Positions 1 to 9,064 of a stretch of DNA of 9,064 nucleotides are shown here, in pieces; positions within the stretch are counted from its first letter, which is position 1, and every line of letters starts with the position of its first letter. The position numbers and the translations under genes are program-made. The notes beneath the pieces were generated by a model. That model was not told where the DNA came from, ran no database searches, and saw only the letters and a list, made by a program, of their open reading frames with translations. The stretch comes from DASUFH01 sp036274645 (GTDB lineage: Bacteria; Acidobacteriota; Terriglobia; 20CM-2-55-15). Location: NCBI GenBank assembly GCA_036274645.1, contig DASUFH010000366.1, positions 1 to 9,064 on the forward strand, written 5' to 3'.

Positions 1-2
1 GC

Positions 3-137
3 GACGGTGAGCCGGGAACGAAATCGATCTGGCTTGGCCAACAACGCCTCGACGACATCAAGTTGGCCTATCAATTCTTCGTTCCCCAACTTCGTCCACC
101 GCCTGTGCCCGGCGCCTACACTTATGGGTCAGGGTAA
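3..137 (+). CDS. C-terminal end of an IS4/Tn5-type transposase (partial, cut by window start)
   Basis: An open frame enters from the left edge and stops at TAA 135-137, giving 44 residues that begin DGEPGTKSIWLGQQRLDDIK and end in GAYTYGSG. The pattern GEPG-x3-IW-x-G-x-QRL-x-DI resembles the C-terminal tail of IS4-family DDE transposases, where a 'PG..x.W.G..RL.D' segment follows the catalytic core. That family assignment is from memory of such tails, not from a search. The catalytic DDE residues would lie outside the window, so I cannot tell whether the element is intact. The gene converges on thiL. A different plus-strand frame that is also open here (7-291) reads through the palindromes with low-complexity content and is less protein-like. 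Alternative: the tail of another protein with a C-terminal helix. Confidence 0.55.
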   Translation, partial: DGEPGTKSIWLGQQRLDDIKLAYQFFVPQLRPPPVPGAYTYGSG

Positions 138-148
138 GACAAGCAAAC

Positions 149-164
149 GGGGGAGGCCTCGCCC
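149..164. repeat. Short GC-rich palindrome after the transposase stop
   Basis: GGGGG (149-153), AGGCCT (154-159) and CGCCC (160-164) form a hairpin with a single mismatch (152/161). It begins 12 bases after the transposase stop and could end transcription or be part of the insertion-sequence end, but no run of T follows, so it is not a classical intrinsic terminator. Its right edge overlaps the first two bases of the larger inverted repeat that starts at 163, so the two cannot both form fully. Confidence 0.4.
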
Positions 165-280
165 CCCGGTTGTCCGATGTGTAATGGACCTGGCTGAACC
201 GCCCAATGACTCAATGGCCAGCTGGCCAATGAGTCCATTACACAGCGGACAACAGCCAACGGACATCGGACAACCGGGGG
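163..280. repeat. Nested inverted-repeat element between convergent genes
   Basis: Bases 163-180 are the exact reverse complement of 263-280 (18 of 18). Centred on the same point (221.5) is a near-perfect palindrome 208-235 (13 of 14 pairs) with core TGGCCAGCTGGCCA. A second, competing inverted repeat pairs 169-189 with 233-253 (20 of 21). Segments 242-253 and 263-274 are direct copies (11 of 12), so the left arm has two possible partners. The element ends 7 bases before the thiL stop codon. It resembles extragenic palindromic (REP/BIME-like) elements or a small non-autonomous element. I see no clear target-site duplication flanking it and no T tract. Confidence 0.75.
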
Positions 281-287
281 AACGCTT

Positions 288-1232
288 CTAGAAATGCTGC
301 CAGCCGCGAGGCGTGAAGGGACGGCCTTCCGGACCGCTCGTTTCGTCGACGAGCAGAAGCTCTGCCTCCGGACTGGAATCCACCACCTCTCCGATCCGCG
401 TGAGCGGAACGCCTTCGACGGAAGATGGCAGGTCGTCCGCAGCAACGACGATCAGTTCGTATTCCTCGCCCCCGTGCAGCGCGTGCCTTTCGCCGGCGCC
501 GGGAAACACGGGAATACGGTCCTTGTATATGCGGATGGACACCTGAGACTCGGTGGCGATATGCCCGAGATCGGTGGAGAGCCCGTCACTGATATCGATC
601 ATGGCGTGCGCCGGTCCGGCCAGCGATGCGCCCACGCGGTGGCGGGGCGCCGGATACAGGTGGCGCAGGACGGTGGAGAGCATGCAGTCCGGCGTCTGGC
701 CCCGCTGGAGGGCCTCGAGTCCGGCAGCGGAACCGCCGAGCGAACCGGTAACGTAGACGGCGTCGCCGGGTCTGGCGCCGGATCGCCGGACAGCCTTTCC
801 GGAAAGAACGCGCCCAATCATTGAAACGTCGACGAAGATGCGTTCGGATGAGGAAGAGTCGCCGCCGACCAGCGCCACATCGAACTCCCGGCAGGCCCGT
901 TCGACACCGTCGTAAAAGGAATCGACCCAGGCGGCCTCCAGATCCGCGGGCAGCGCAATGGAGACCAGAAGAAACATCGGGATACCCCCCATAGCGCCGA
1001 CGTCGCTGATATTGACGGCGACGGCCTTGTAGCCAACTGAGTCCGGCGGGTGCATTCCGCAGATGAAGTGCGTATTCTCAACGACAAGGTCGGAGCAATA
1101 GAGGATCTGGTGTCCGGCGGGAAACTCCAGAATGGCCGTATCGTCACCAATGCCGAGCCCGGCCCGGGGCCCCGGAAACCGGGAACGCAGGCGCCGGATC
1201 AGTCCATCTTCGCCAAGATTCTTCAAAGACAT
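288..1232 (-). CDS. thiL: Thiamine-phosphate kinase (thiamine-monophosphate kinase)
   Basis: ThiL uses ATP to convert thiamine monophosphate to the active cofactor thiamine diphosphate, the last step of thiamine synthesis, in the cytosol. The 314-residue protein has the usual family length and opens with the typical 'LGEDGLIRRL' start. Recognisable motifs are GIGDDTA (27-33, metal/ATP-binding aspartates), SDLVVENTHF (47-56), GYKAVAVNISDVGAMGG (67-83), VGGDSSSSE (122-130), TGSLGGSAAGL (162-172) and MIDISDGLSTDL (211-222), all in the order expected for the AIR-synthase/PurM-like fold. The ATG at 1230-1232 is the natural start, although no strong ribosome binding site precedes it. The gene is divergent from lepB and convergent with the transposase tail. 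No other thiamine genes or TPP riboswitch are visible. The C terminus (…TPRGWQHF) looks complete. Confidence 0.95.
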   Translation of the reverse strand: MSLKNLGEDGLIRRLRSRFPGPRAGLGIGDDTAILEFPAGHQILYCSDLVVENTHFICGMHPPDSVGYKAVAVNISDVGAMGGIPMFLLVSIALPADLEAAWVDSFYDGVERACREFDVALVGGDSSSSERIFVDVSMIGRVLSGKAVRRSGARPGDAVYVTGSLGGSAAGLEALQRGQTPDCMLSTVLRHLYPAPRHRVGASLAGPAHAMIDISDGLSTDLGHIATESQVSIRIYKDRIPVFPGAGERHALHGGEEYELIVVAADDLPSSVEGVPLTRIGEVVDSSPEAELLLVDETSGPEGRPFTPRGWQHF

Positions 1233-1260
1233 ACTACGTAGCTCACTATAGATTCTTTCC

Positions 1261-1289
1261 CCGATTTCGGAAATCGGATAGACTTATCC
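1261..1289. promoter_or_regulatory. Two adjacent palindromes in the thiL/lepB divergent intergenic region
   Basis: CCGATTTC (1261-1268) and GAAATCGG (1270-1277) are perfect 8-base arms around one central G. Overlapping this, GGATA (1276-1280) and TATCC (1285-1289) form a 5-base inverted repeat with a 4-base spacer. They lie upstream of both thiL and the lepB operon, where a dimeric regulator could bind. I cannot name a regulator, and no convincing -35/-10 pair could be assigned with certainty. A role as transcription-factor operator is inference. Confidence 0.35.
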
Positions 1290-1356
1290 GGGTCTATTGA
1301 GGGCGTGTTCCGCCTCGCTTTCATATTCCCAATTCGATACGTCGAACTTCTGGTAT

Positions 1357-1971
1357 ATGGCCACCGAACCCGAGGTTGAATCTACGACTGCGCCGCAGGC
1401 GTCCCGTGCGCCTGAACCCGGCTCTGCTCCCCAATCCGGAGCGTTAACGACGTCATTGATTCTGGCGGAAATCCGCGGCTGGGTCCGCGACATCGTCCTG
1501 GCGGTGGGAACGGCGATCCTGATCGTCGTGTTCCTCTACCAGCCGGTGAAGGTCGAAGGCACGAGCATGCTGCCGGAGCTCGTGGATCAGGAACGGATTT
1601 TCGTCAACAAGTTCGTGTATCACTTCGAAAGTATCTCGCGCAAAGACATCGTGGTTTTCTGGTATCCGAAGGATCCGTCCAAGCGATACATCAAGCGCGT
1701 CATCGGCATGCCGGGCGACACGGTCGAGGTCCGGCGTGGATCCATTTTCGTCAATGACGTCAAGCTGGATGAACCCTATCTGATTCCGGAATTTCGCGAC
1801 CGTCGCAGCTACCCACCGGTGAAAGTTGAACCGGGCCACTACTACGTGCTGGGCGATCATCGCAACATGTCGAACGACAGCCGGATGTGGGGGCTCGTCC
1901 CAGAGAAATATATTTACGGCAAAGCAGTGTTCCGTTACTGGCCTGTCAGCAAGATCGGGGCTCTCGATTGA
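1357..1971 (+). CDS. lepB: Signal peptidase I (leader peptidase)
   Basis: Membrane serine protease that removes signal peptides from exported proteins on the outer face of the cytoplasmic membrane. The 204-residue protein begins with a Pro/Ala/Ser/Glu-rich N-terminal stretch (about 1-30), then one membrane segment (about 45-61, DIVLAVGTAILIVVFLY). Catalytic motifs are clear: EGTSMLP with nucleophile Ser70, YIKRVIGMPGD with general base Lys113, and GDHRNMSNDSRMWG (166-179), the box E equivalent of GDNR-x-NS-x-DSR. The ATG at 1357 was chosen. An upstream in-frame TTG at 1297 would add 20 residues (MRACSASLSYSQF…) that do not look like a family N terminus. There is no strong ribosome binding site for either. 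The stop TGA (1969-1971) overlaps the carA TTG start by four bases, so the gene probably heads a lepB-carA-carB transcript. Confidence 0.93.
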   Translation: MATEPEVESTTAPQASRAPEPGSAPQSGALTTSLILAEIRGWVRDIVLAVGTAILIVVFLYQPVKVEGTSMLPELVDQERIFVNKFVYHFESISRKDIVVFWYPKDPSKRYIKRVIGMPGDTVEVRRGSIFVNDVKLDEPYLIPEFRDRRSYPPVKVEPGHYYVLGDHRNMSNDSRMWGLVPEKYIYGKAVFRYWPVSKIGALD

Positions 1972-3108
1972 CATTGATACATTCCACCCGCCGGGCGACG
2001 CTTCAACTGGAAGATGGCCGAGCATTTCATGGCGAAGGTCACGGTTTTCAAGGCGAAGCGGTTGGCGAAGTTGTCTTCAACACATCGATGACGGGGTATC
2101 AGGAGATCCTGACGGATCCCTCCTATGCCGGCCAGATCGTCACGATGACCTATCCTCTGATCGGAAACACCGGAGTCAACCGCGACGATGTCGAGTCGCG
2201 GAAACCGTTCCTTGAAGCGTTTGTCGTTCGCAGCCTGTCGAAGATTCCGAGCAACTGGCGATCGGATGAGTCTTTGGAGAGCTATCTCGAGCGGCATCGG
2301 ATTCCCGTGATTTCCGGAATCGATACCCGCGCGCTCGTGCGCCACATCCGCCGGCAGGGATCAATGCGCGGCATCGTTTCCCTGATCGACAGCGATCCCG
2401 CCTCGCTCGCCGCCAAGGTGCGGGCCGCGCCGGCCATGGTGGGCTGGGATCTGGCCAGCCGGGTGAGTATCGAGCGGCAGTACGCGAGCGCCGAAAGCCA
2501 GCCGGATTTCATCGAATTTTCGAATCTGGGCAAGGTGGAGGCGGCGCCGACACTTCATGTCGTGGCTTACGACTTCGGCATTAAGTCCAACATTTTAAGA
2601 GATCTTCAACATTGCGGCGCGCGAGTGACGGTCGTGCCTTCCACGACCTCGGCGGAGGATGTGCTGGCGCTCAAGCCGGACGGAATTTTTCTTTCCAACG
2701 GACCAGGAGACCCGGAAGCGGTGGACTACGCGATCCGGAATGTCCAGAAGCTGCTGGGCCGGAAGCCGATTTTCGGAATCTGCCTGGGACATCAGATCAT
2801 GGGACTGGCGTTCGGCGGCCGCACCTACAAGTTGAAGTTCGGGCATCATGGCGGAAACCATCCGGTGCTGAACGTGGACCGCAAGCAGGTGGAAATCACC
2901 GCGCAGAATCATGGCTTCGCCGTCGATCCGGAAAGCCTGAACCTCAACGATGTGCGGATTACGCACGTCAATCTCAACGACAACACGGTCGAAGGCATGG
3001 AACACTCCAAAGTACCCGCGTTCAGCGTGCAGTATCATCCGGAGGCTTCGCCCGGTCCTCACGACTCGTACTACCTTTTCGAAAAGTTTTTCAAACTGAT
3101 GAAGGAAC

Positions 3109-3116
<8 letters not shown>
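1968..3116 (+). CDS. carA: Carbamoyl-phosphate synthase small (glutamine amidotransferase) subunit
   Basis: Hydrolyses glutamine and channels ammonia to CarB for carbamoyl phosphate synthesis (pyrimidine and arginine pathways). From the TTG at 1968 the protein has 382 residues, the usual CarA size, beginning MTLIHSTRRATLQLEDG. No ATG lies near, and the reading frame upstream of 1968 is lepB antiphase sequence. A second TTG at 1974 is possible. The N-terminal CarA domain shows FNTSMTGYQEILTDPSYAGQ. The class I glutaminase domain shows YDFGIKSNILRDL, LSNGPGDPEAV, GICLGHQIMGLAFGG with nucleophile Cys272, QNHGFAVD, and QYHPEASPGPHDS with His357 and Glu359, so the triad is complete. It overlaps lepB by 4 bases and carB by 8, pointing to translational coupling. 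No arginine or pyrimidine attenuator is evident inside this packed arrangement. Confidence 0.95.
3101..3106 (+). promoter_or_regulatory. Candidate ribosome binding site of carB inside carA
   Basis: GAAGGA lies within the last codons of carA, only two bases before the carB ATG at 3109. The spacing is shorter than usual, so initiation at carB probably leans on ribosomes terminating on carA at 3114-3116 (8-base overlap). Confidence 0.4.
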
Positions 3117-6309
<3,193 letters not shown>

Positions 6310-6562
6310 GAACGGAGTTCTACCGGCGGGATCATACGCCACTGCCGGCCCTCGAAAGCACGAGCGCAGCGAGTAGCGCTGCAGCCGCAGCCCGGAGCCG
6401 TTGAGACCGATCCTCGGTGGCGGCGATCGTCCGAACAGGTGATTGTTGATCCAGATCGATCGACTGTTCGCCGATCGCATTGACATTCGCGCTCTCGATT
6501 CTCCGCTTGTTCTCCCGGCGGCTTTTGAAACGTTTTTTCACCCGACCGGCGCCGCCCTCAGG
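6310..6562. other. Gene-free gap between carB and the toxin-antitoxin pair
   Basis: About 250 bases with no gene I can support. It holds weak hairpins: CCGGC 6323-6327 with GCCGG 6344-6348, and GCAGCG 6366-6371 with CGCTGC 6377-6382 (5-base loop). Neither is followed by T residues, so neither is a clear carB terminator. A T run at 6533-6538 follows a poor four-pair stem (6503-6506/6518-6521). A minus-strand GTG frame (6332-6541, 69 codons) has low-complexity Ala/Arg content and no recognisable domain or ribosome binding site, and I do not call it. The region may be the left boundary of the inserted toxin-antitoxin segment. Confidence 0.5.
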
Positions 6563-6588
6563 ATGGCAAAGTATGTTAGTTTTGCCAT
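6563..6588. promoter_or_regulatory. Candidate promoter/operator of the toxin-antitoxin operon
   Basis: ATGGCAAA (6563-6570) and TTTGCCAT (6581-6588) are perfect 8-base inverted arms separated by ten bases that contain TATGTT (6572-6577), a plausible -10 element. The right arm ends directly at the antitoxin ATG (6589). ParD-family ribbon-helix-helix antitoxins repress their own promoter by binding such palindromes, so this is the natural operator. A start site about 7 bases after the -10 would give a transcript with almost no 5' leader, and no purine-rich ribosome binding site is present. No clear -35 is seen. Confidence 0.55.
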
Positions 6589-6822
6589 ATGGCTACGCTG
6601 AACATATCAATGCCCGATGAAATGCGGCGATGGATTGATGCGCAAATAGAAGCCGGAGAGTTTGCGAATGCCAGCGACTACGTACGTGATTTGATTCGCC
6701 ACGATCAACGCGAGCGCGACAGACTACGATTTCTTCTTATCGAAGGCGAAAGAAGCGGCGTCAGCAGGCGCTCCGTAAGTGAGATTGCGCGGCAACGCAA
6801 GCAGCGGCTGAAGCGTGCCTAA
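6589..6822 (+). CDS. parD: ParD-type ribbon-helix-helix antitoxin
   Basis: Antitoxin of a type II module: binds and neutralises the downstream ParE toxin and represses the operon. The 77-residue protein begins MATLNISMPDEMRRWIDAQI, a beta strand plus helix typical of the ribbon-helix-helix DNA-binding fold (about 3-45), with the family hallmark 'G.FANASDYVRDLIR' at about 24-37 (compare 'G.y.n.SEyvR..ir'). The C-terminal half (about 46-77) is charged and Arg-rich and should be the toxin-wrapping segment. The stop overlaps the parE start by 8 bases. Sequence around 6601-6660 is 48% GC by count against 57% for a carB line (4081-4140), a hint of foreign origin. Target or physiological role beyond the family inference is unknown. 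Confidence 0.88.
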   Translation: MATLNISMPDEMRRWIDAQIEAGEFANASDYVRDLIRHDQRERDRLRFLLIEGERSGVSRRSVSEIARQRKQRLKRA

Positions 6823-7117
6823 ATACAGGCTGTCCGAGGCTGCGGACAAAGACCTCTCGGACATCTATGAATATACCTACCGCGAATTCGGCGAGTTGCA
6901 GGCAGACACGTATTTCACTGCCCTCGAAGAATTACTCTCGAAACTCGGGAATAATCCCAAACTGGGCGTCGAAGTGAGCGCCCTGCGAGAAGGCTACAGG
7001 CGTTTTGTCCATAAGCGCCATGCAATCTACTACACGACGGACAGGAGGGGCATTTTCGTGGTTCGCATTCTTGGTCCTGGAATGACGGCAGAACGCCACA
7101 TTGCTCCGGGCGAGTAA
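6815..7117 (+). CDS. parE: ParE-type toxin (RelE/ParE superfamily)
   Basis: Toxin of the pair. Classical ParE proteins poison DNA gyrase, while RelE relatives cleave mRNA; the sequence pattern here favours ParE. The 100-residue protein starts with GTG at 6815, inside the last codons of parD, and reads MPKYRLSEAADKDLSDIYEYTYREFG, the standard 'Y.LS..A..DL..I..YT...FG' opening. It continues QADTYFTALEELLSKLGNNPKLGVEV (about 29-54), then YRRFVHKRHAIYYTT and IFVVRILGPGMTAERHI at the C terminus, matching the R-x5-H-x-IYY and 'vRILG..Md...hl' family ends. Length is typical and the frame is intact, so the module looks functional. No separate ribosome binding site is obvious, so translation is probably coupled to parD. 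Confidence 0.88.
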   Translation: MPKYRLSEAADKDLSDIYEYTYREFGELQADTYFTALEELLSKLGNNPKLGVEVSALREGYRRFVHKRHAIYYTTDRRGIFVVRILGPGMTAERHIAPGE

Positions 7118-7168
7118 CCGATGCAATAAGTCCGCGCCGATGGAGCCGCAGGAACAAACACGGTCTTT

Positions 7169-8203
7169 CTACTTCGCCAACCGGACGTCGGCGGCAGCGA
7201 CGCCCTGCTCTCCGCACACGGTGTAAAACAGCGTGATCCTGCCGTCTTCCACATACACTGCCGGATCACGCAACTGTCGCGCGGCGCCGTAGATCTCTCC
7301 GACTTCCGACGGCCTCACCGGCCAGTCCGGACACTCATAGCGCGTCTCGGGAGTCAGGACATCGTCGAACGCGCCGACCTTCCACTCCTTCCAGTCCCCC
7401 GTGAGAGCGATGGTCGTGTGAACGATCTTTTCTGGCGCCGCCCCGATAACGGACAGAAACACATGGAGCGTGTCGCCGTCTCTGAACAGCGCAACGTGGC
7501 GCACCTGATTGTTGTACGGTGTGTCGCGGAACGGGCTGGGCCCCGCCTCGAATTTTTCCAGCGGATCGGAAGAATGAACGAGCCGCCCCAGACGCACAAT
7601 CCCGTAAAACTCCCCCTTGTACTCGAAAACCCTCAGATAGGGATCCGCCGTGATGGCGGGTTGCGCCTTGAAGTGGAGTCCATCGGTCGACACCGTGACC
7701 TGTGTGTTTTGCGAGTAACCGTTCTGCCGCAGCCAGGCGTGCGCCTCCTGCGGGTCTTCGGGCCACTTCTTACCGTCCGAGAATTGACCGTGGACCCACA
7801 TGATCAGCCGCTTGTTCGCCTCGTCCACATAGACCTCGGGGGACGCGACGTGGGTGTAAACGCCGTAGATTTCCGCGTCCGGATCAGGCTGCGGCCGGTA
7901 AAACGCGGTCTCCGAAACATTCAGCGCGCCCGGCTCATAAACCTTCCACGGACCGTGCAGCGAATCGGCGTACGCCAGACGGATATACATTCCGCGGTGA
8001 TGCGCGAAGTACATGTAGTACTTGCCCAGCTTGTTCGGAACCCAGTCGGGAACCCGGATCACGCTGGGGCCGTTGATGTTGTCGCCGACCGTTGGCGAGG
8101 ACTTCAACGTCAACAACGGATTTTCAGGAAAGCGGACCGCCGACACCGGGTCCGCGGCGGGAATGACCGCCAGGAAAAAGGCGACGGACAAAAGTTTCAT
8201 CAT
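7169..8203 (-). CDS. Secreted protein of uncharacterised function, five-bladed beta-propeller (glycosidase-like) fold
   Basis: The 344-residue product has an N-terminal signal peptide (MMKLLSVAFFLAVIPAADPVSA, about 1-22), so it should be exported. Repeated blade-like segments resemble the five-bladed propellers of glycoside hydrolase families such as GH43 and GH130: NGPSVIRVPDW (44-54), YYMYFAHHRGMYIRLAYADSLHGPWKVY (62-89), HVASPEVYVDEANKRLIMWVHG (118-139), and a last blade LRDPAVYVEDGRITLFYTVCGEQGVA (311 onward). Several acidic residues sit at blade starts (Glu123, Asp313), but I cannot assign catalytic roles, so enzymatic activity is unproven. Start ATG 8201-8203 has AAGG seven bases upstream. 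In-frame GTGs at 8209 and 8206 and an ATG at 8200 are alternatives. It converges on parE and is divergent from the next secreted-protein gene. Confidence 0.8.
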   Translation of the reverse strand: MMKLLSVAFFLAVIPAADPVSAVRFPENPLLTLKSSPTVGDNINGPSVIRVPDWVPNKLGKYYMYFAHHRGMYIRLAYADSLHGPWKVYEPGALNVSETAFYRPQPDPDAEIYGVYTHVASPEVYVDEANKRLIMWVHGQFSDGKKWPEDPQEAHAWLRQNGYSQNTQVTVSTDGLHFKAQPAITADPYLRVFEYKGEFYGIVRLGRLVHSSDPLEKFEAGPSPFRDTPYNNQVRHVALFRDGDTLHVFLSVIGAAPEKIVHTTIALTGDWKEWKVGAFDDVLTPETRYECPDWPVRPSEVGEIYGAARQLRDPAVYVEDGRITLFYTVCGEQGVAAADVRLAK

Positions 8204-8231
8204 CACCACACCTTATACAGGCCCTTTACTC

Positions 8232-8244
8232 TTTCGGACCGAAA
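8232..8244. promoter_or_regulatory. Palindrome in the shared divergent intergenic region
   Basis: TTTCGG (8232-8237) and CCGAAA (8239-8244) are perfect 6-base arms around a single A. It lies 29 bases upstream of the minus-strand gene start and could act as an operator for one or both divergent genes. A GGAACTT at 8291-8297 resembles an ECF-sigma -35 element facing the plus-strand gene, but a matching -10 was not found. Both calls are tentative. Confidence 0.25.
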
Positions 8245-8344
8245 TAATCCTCCTCCGTATACGCAGATCTTCGACGACTCCCGCGAAAGTGGAACTTCAG
8301 GCGAAGATGGGCGAGAATATCCGGACTAGTTCCGCTCGACCTGA

Positions 8345-8352
8345 CGAAAGGG
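8345..8352 (+). promoter_or_regulatory. Ribosome binding site of the right-edge secreted-protein gene
   Basis: GAAAGGGA ends six bases before the ATG at 8359, good spacing and purine content, and it fixes the start of the truncated gene. Confidence 0.55.
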
Positions 8353-8358
8353 ACCCGT

Positions 8359-9064
8359 ATGAGAAAGTACCTCCCGCTTCTGGTTTTTCTGTTCTCCATA
8401 CCCGTTCTCGGGCAGCAAAGAGCCGTCATTACCGGACACGTCCAGACGCCGAATGGTGCGTCCGCGGCAGGTGTCAGCATATTAGCTGCGCAGTCCGCAA
8501 ATCGATTAATGAATGCGATAGGCACGACGGACGAGAGCGGGAACTTCCGGATCGAAAACCTCAATCCGGGCCGGTACGTCATCCTTGCGGGCGCCACTGT
8601 TGCGTCGGTCAATGAAGCGGGCGAAACCATGCAGGTTGTCGTTGTTTCGCGCCCTATGCCTTTTTACTTGTTTTCCAATGTCGGGCGCGCCACAACGCAG
8701 GGCACCTTTTATCCCGGAACCGACAATCTCGAGGAAGCGTCCGAGATTACCGTTTCCGCCGGTGAAACGCTGGAGAACGTCAATATTACGCTGGCGCAGG
8801 GGCCCAATCCGCCGATGGAGGTCCCGATGCGGATCTTGACTGGAAGGTTCATTGCCGAGAGCGGAGACACTCCCACGATTGGCTCGAACGAACTGACGTT
8901 CATGATTTCGGATAGCCCCGCGAACTTGTATTCCGAGGTGACCTTCCGTGGCGGATTTCAGCCCGGAGCAAATCTAACCCGATTGCAAACGGCGGGAGGC
9001 CCCAAAGCTCTCAGCAGCGTACTGGGTATGCCCTCGTCGCCCGACGGGAAGTTTCGATTGCTCC
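8359..9064 (+). CDS. Secreted protein with carboxypeptidase regulatory-like domain (partial, cut by window end)
   Basis: The frame opens at ATG 8359 and stays open to the end of the window (235 codons visible), so the C terminus is missing. It begins with a signal peptide (MRKYLPLLVFLFSIPVLG, about 1-18). Next comes a carboxypeptidase regulatory-like/beta-sandwich domain (about 21-80): AVITGHVQTPNGASAAGVSI, then TTDESGNFRIENLNPGRYVI, the classic 'G.V.…G.pl.ga.V…TD..G.F.i..L.PG.Y.l' pattern. This is followed by GTFYPGTDNLEEASEITVSAGE (about 115-136), a YPGT-containing segment I associate with large Acidobacteriota secreted proteins. A further beta-rich region with no assigned domain follows. 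Such domains occur at the front of TonB-dependent receptors and of surface proteins with several copies; which applies here cannot be told. No catalytic motif is visible. Confidence 0.85.
   Translation, partial: MRKYLPLLVFLFSIPVLGQQRAVITGHVQTPNGASAAGVSILAAQSANRLMNAIGTTDESGNFRIENLNPGRYVILAGATVASVNEAGETMQVVVVSRPMPFYLFSNVGRATTQGTFYPGTDNLEEASEITVSAGETLENVNITLAQGPNPPMEVPMRILTGRFIAESGDTPTIGSNELTFMISDSPANLYSEVTFRGGFQPGANLTRLQTAGGPKALSSVLGMPSSPDGKFRLL

Noticed and set aside
163..280. CRISPR array or tRNA in the repetitive left region
   Set aside because: There are only inverted arms and one direct copy, no regular repeat-spacer pattern, and no cloverleaf with anticodon and T-loop motifs.
7..291. Plus-strand 94-codon frame at the left edge
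   Set aside because: It runs through the palindromes with low-complexity content. The neighbouring frame (3-137) gives a far more protein-like tail.
1297..1356. TTG-started extension of lepB by 20 residues
   Set aside because: The extra residues do not resemble a signal peptidase N terminus, and the ATG at 1357 gives a normal-size protein.
6332..6541. Minus-strand 69-codon GTG frame in the carB-parD gap
   Set aside because: Ala/Arg-rich, no ribosome binding site, no recognisable family, and the same stretch is open in another frame too.
7418..8329. Plus-strand open frame of 303 codons opposite the propeller gene
   Set aside because: Antisense mirror of a gene with signal peptide and blade motifs. 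Its product is Arg/Val-rich and lacks any domain.

Overview
The window looks like a piece of a moderately GC-rich bacterial chromosome, most likely from Acidobacteriota or a similar soil lineage. That guess rests on three things: the composition, the secreted carboxypeptidase-regulatory-like protein at the right edge, and the lineage-style secreted beta-propeller protein beside it. The taxon is inferred from gene style, not from a marker gene.

Left end (1-290): the last 44 codons of an IS4/Tn5-type transposase enter from outside the window and stop at 137. They are followed by a short, heavily palindromic stretch (149-280) that sits between the convergent transposase and thiL ends.

Housekeeping block (288-6309): thiL (thiamine-phosphate kinase) lies on the minus strand, divergent from a tightly packed plus-strand set lepB-carA-carB. 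The signal peptidase stop overlaps the carA TTG start, and the carA stop overlaps the carB ATG, so all three are probably co-transcribed and translationally coupled. CarA and CarB together make carbamoyl phosphate for pyrimidine and arginine synthesis. LepB processes secreted proteins. Two small palindromes lie in the thiL/lepB divergent intergenic region.

Accessory block (6310-7117): after a gene-free gap of about 250 bases comes a ParD/ParE-type toxin-antitoxin pair with overlapping genes. A perfect 8-base inverted repeat brackets a possible -10 element right up to the antitoxin ATG, which suggests autoregulation and a very short or leaderless transcript. The sampled parD sequence is less GC-rich than carB, in keeping with horizontal arrival.

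Right end (7169-9064): two divergent genes for exported proteins share a 155-base intergenic region. On the minus strand is a secreted protein resembling five-bladed beta-propeller glycosidase folds. On the plus strand is a secreted protein with a carboxypeptidase regulatory-like domain, which runs off the right edge.

I found no convincing new multi-gene system. The least explained items are the nested palindrome at 163-280 with competing pairings, and the uncharacterised secreted pair at the right end.
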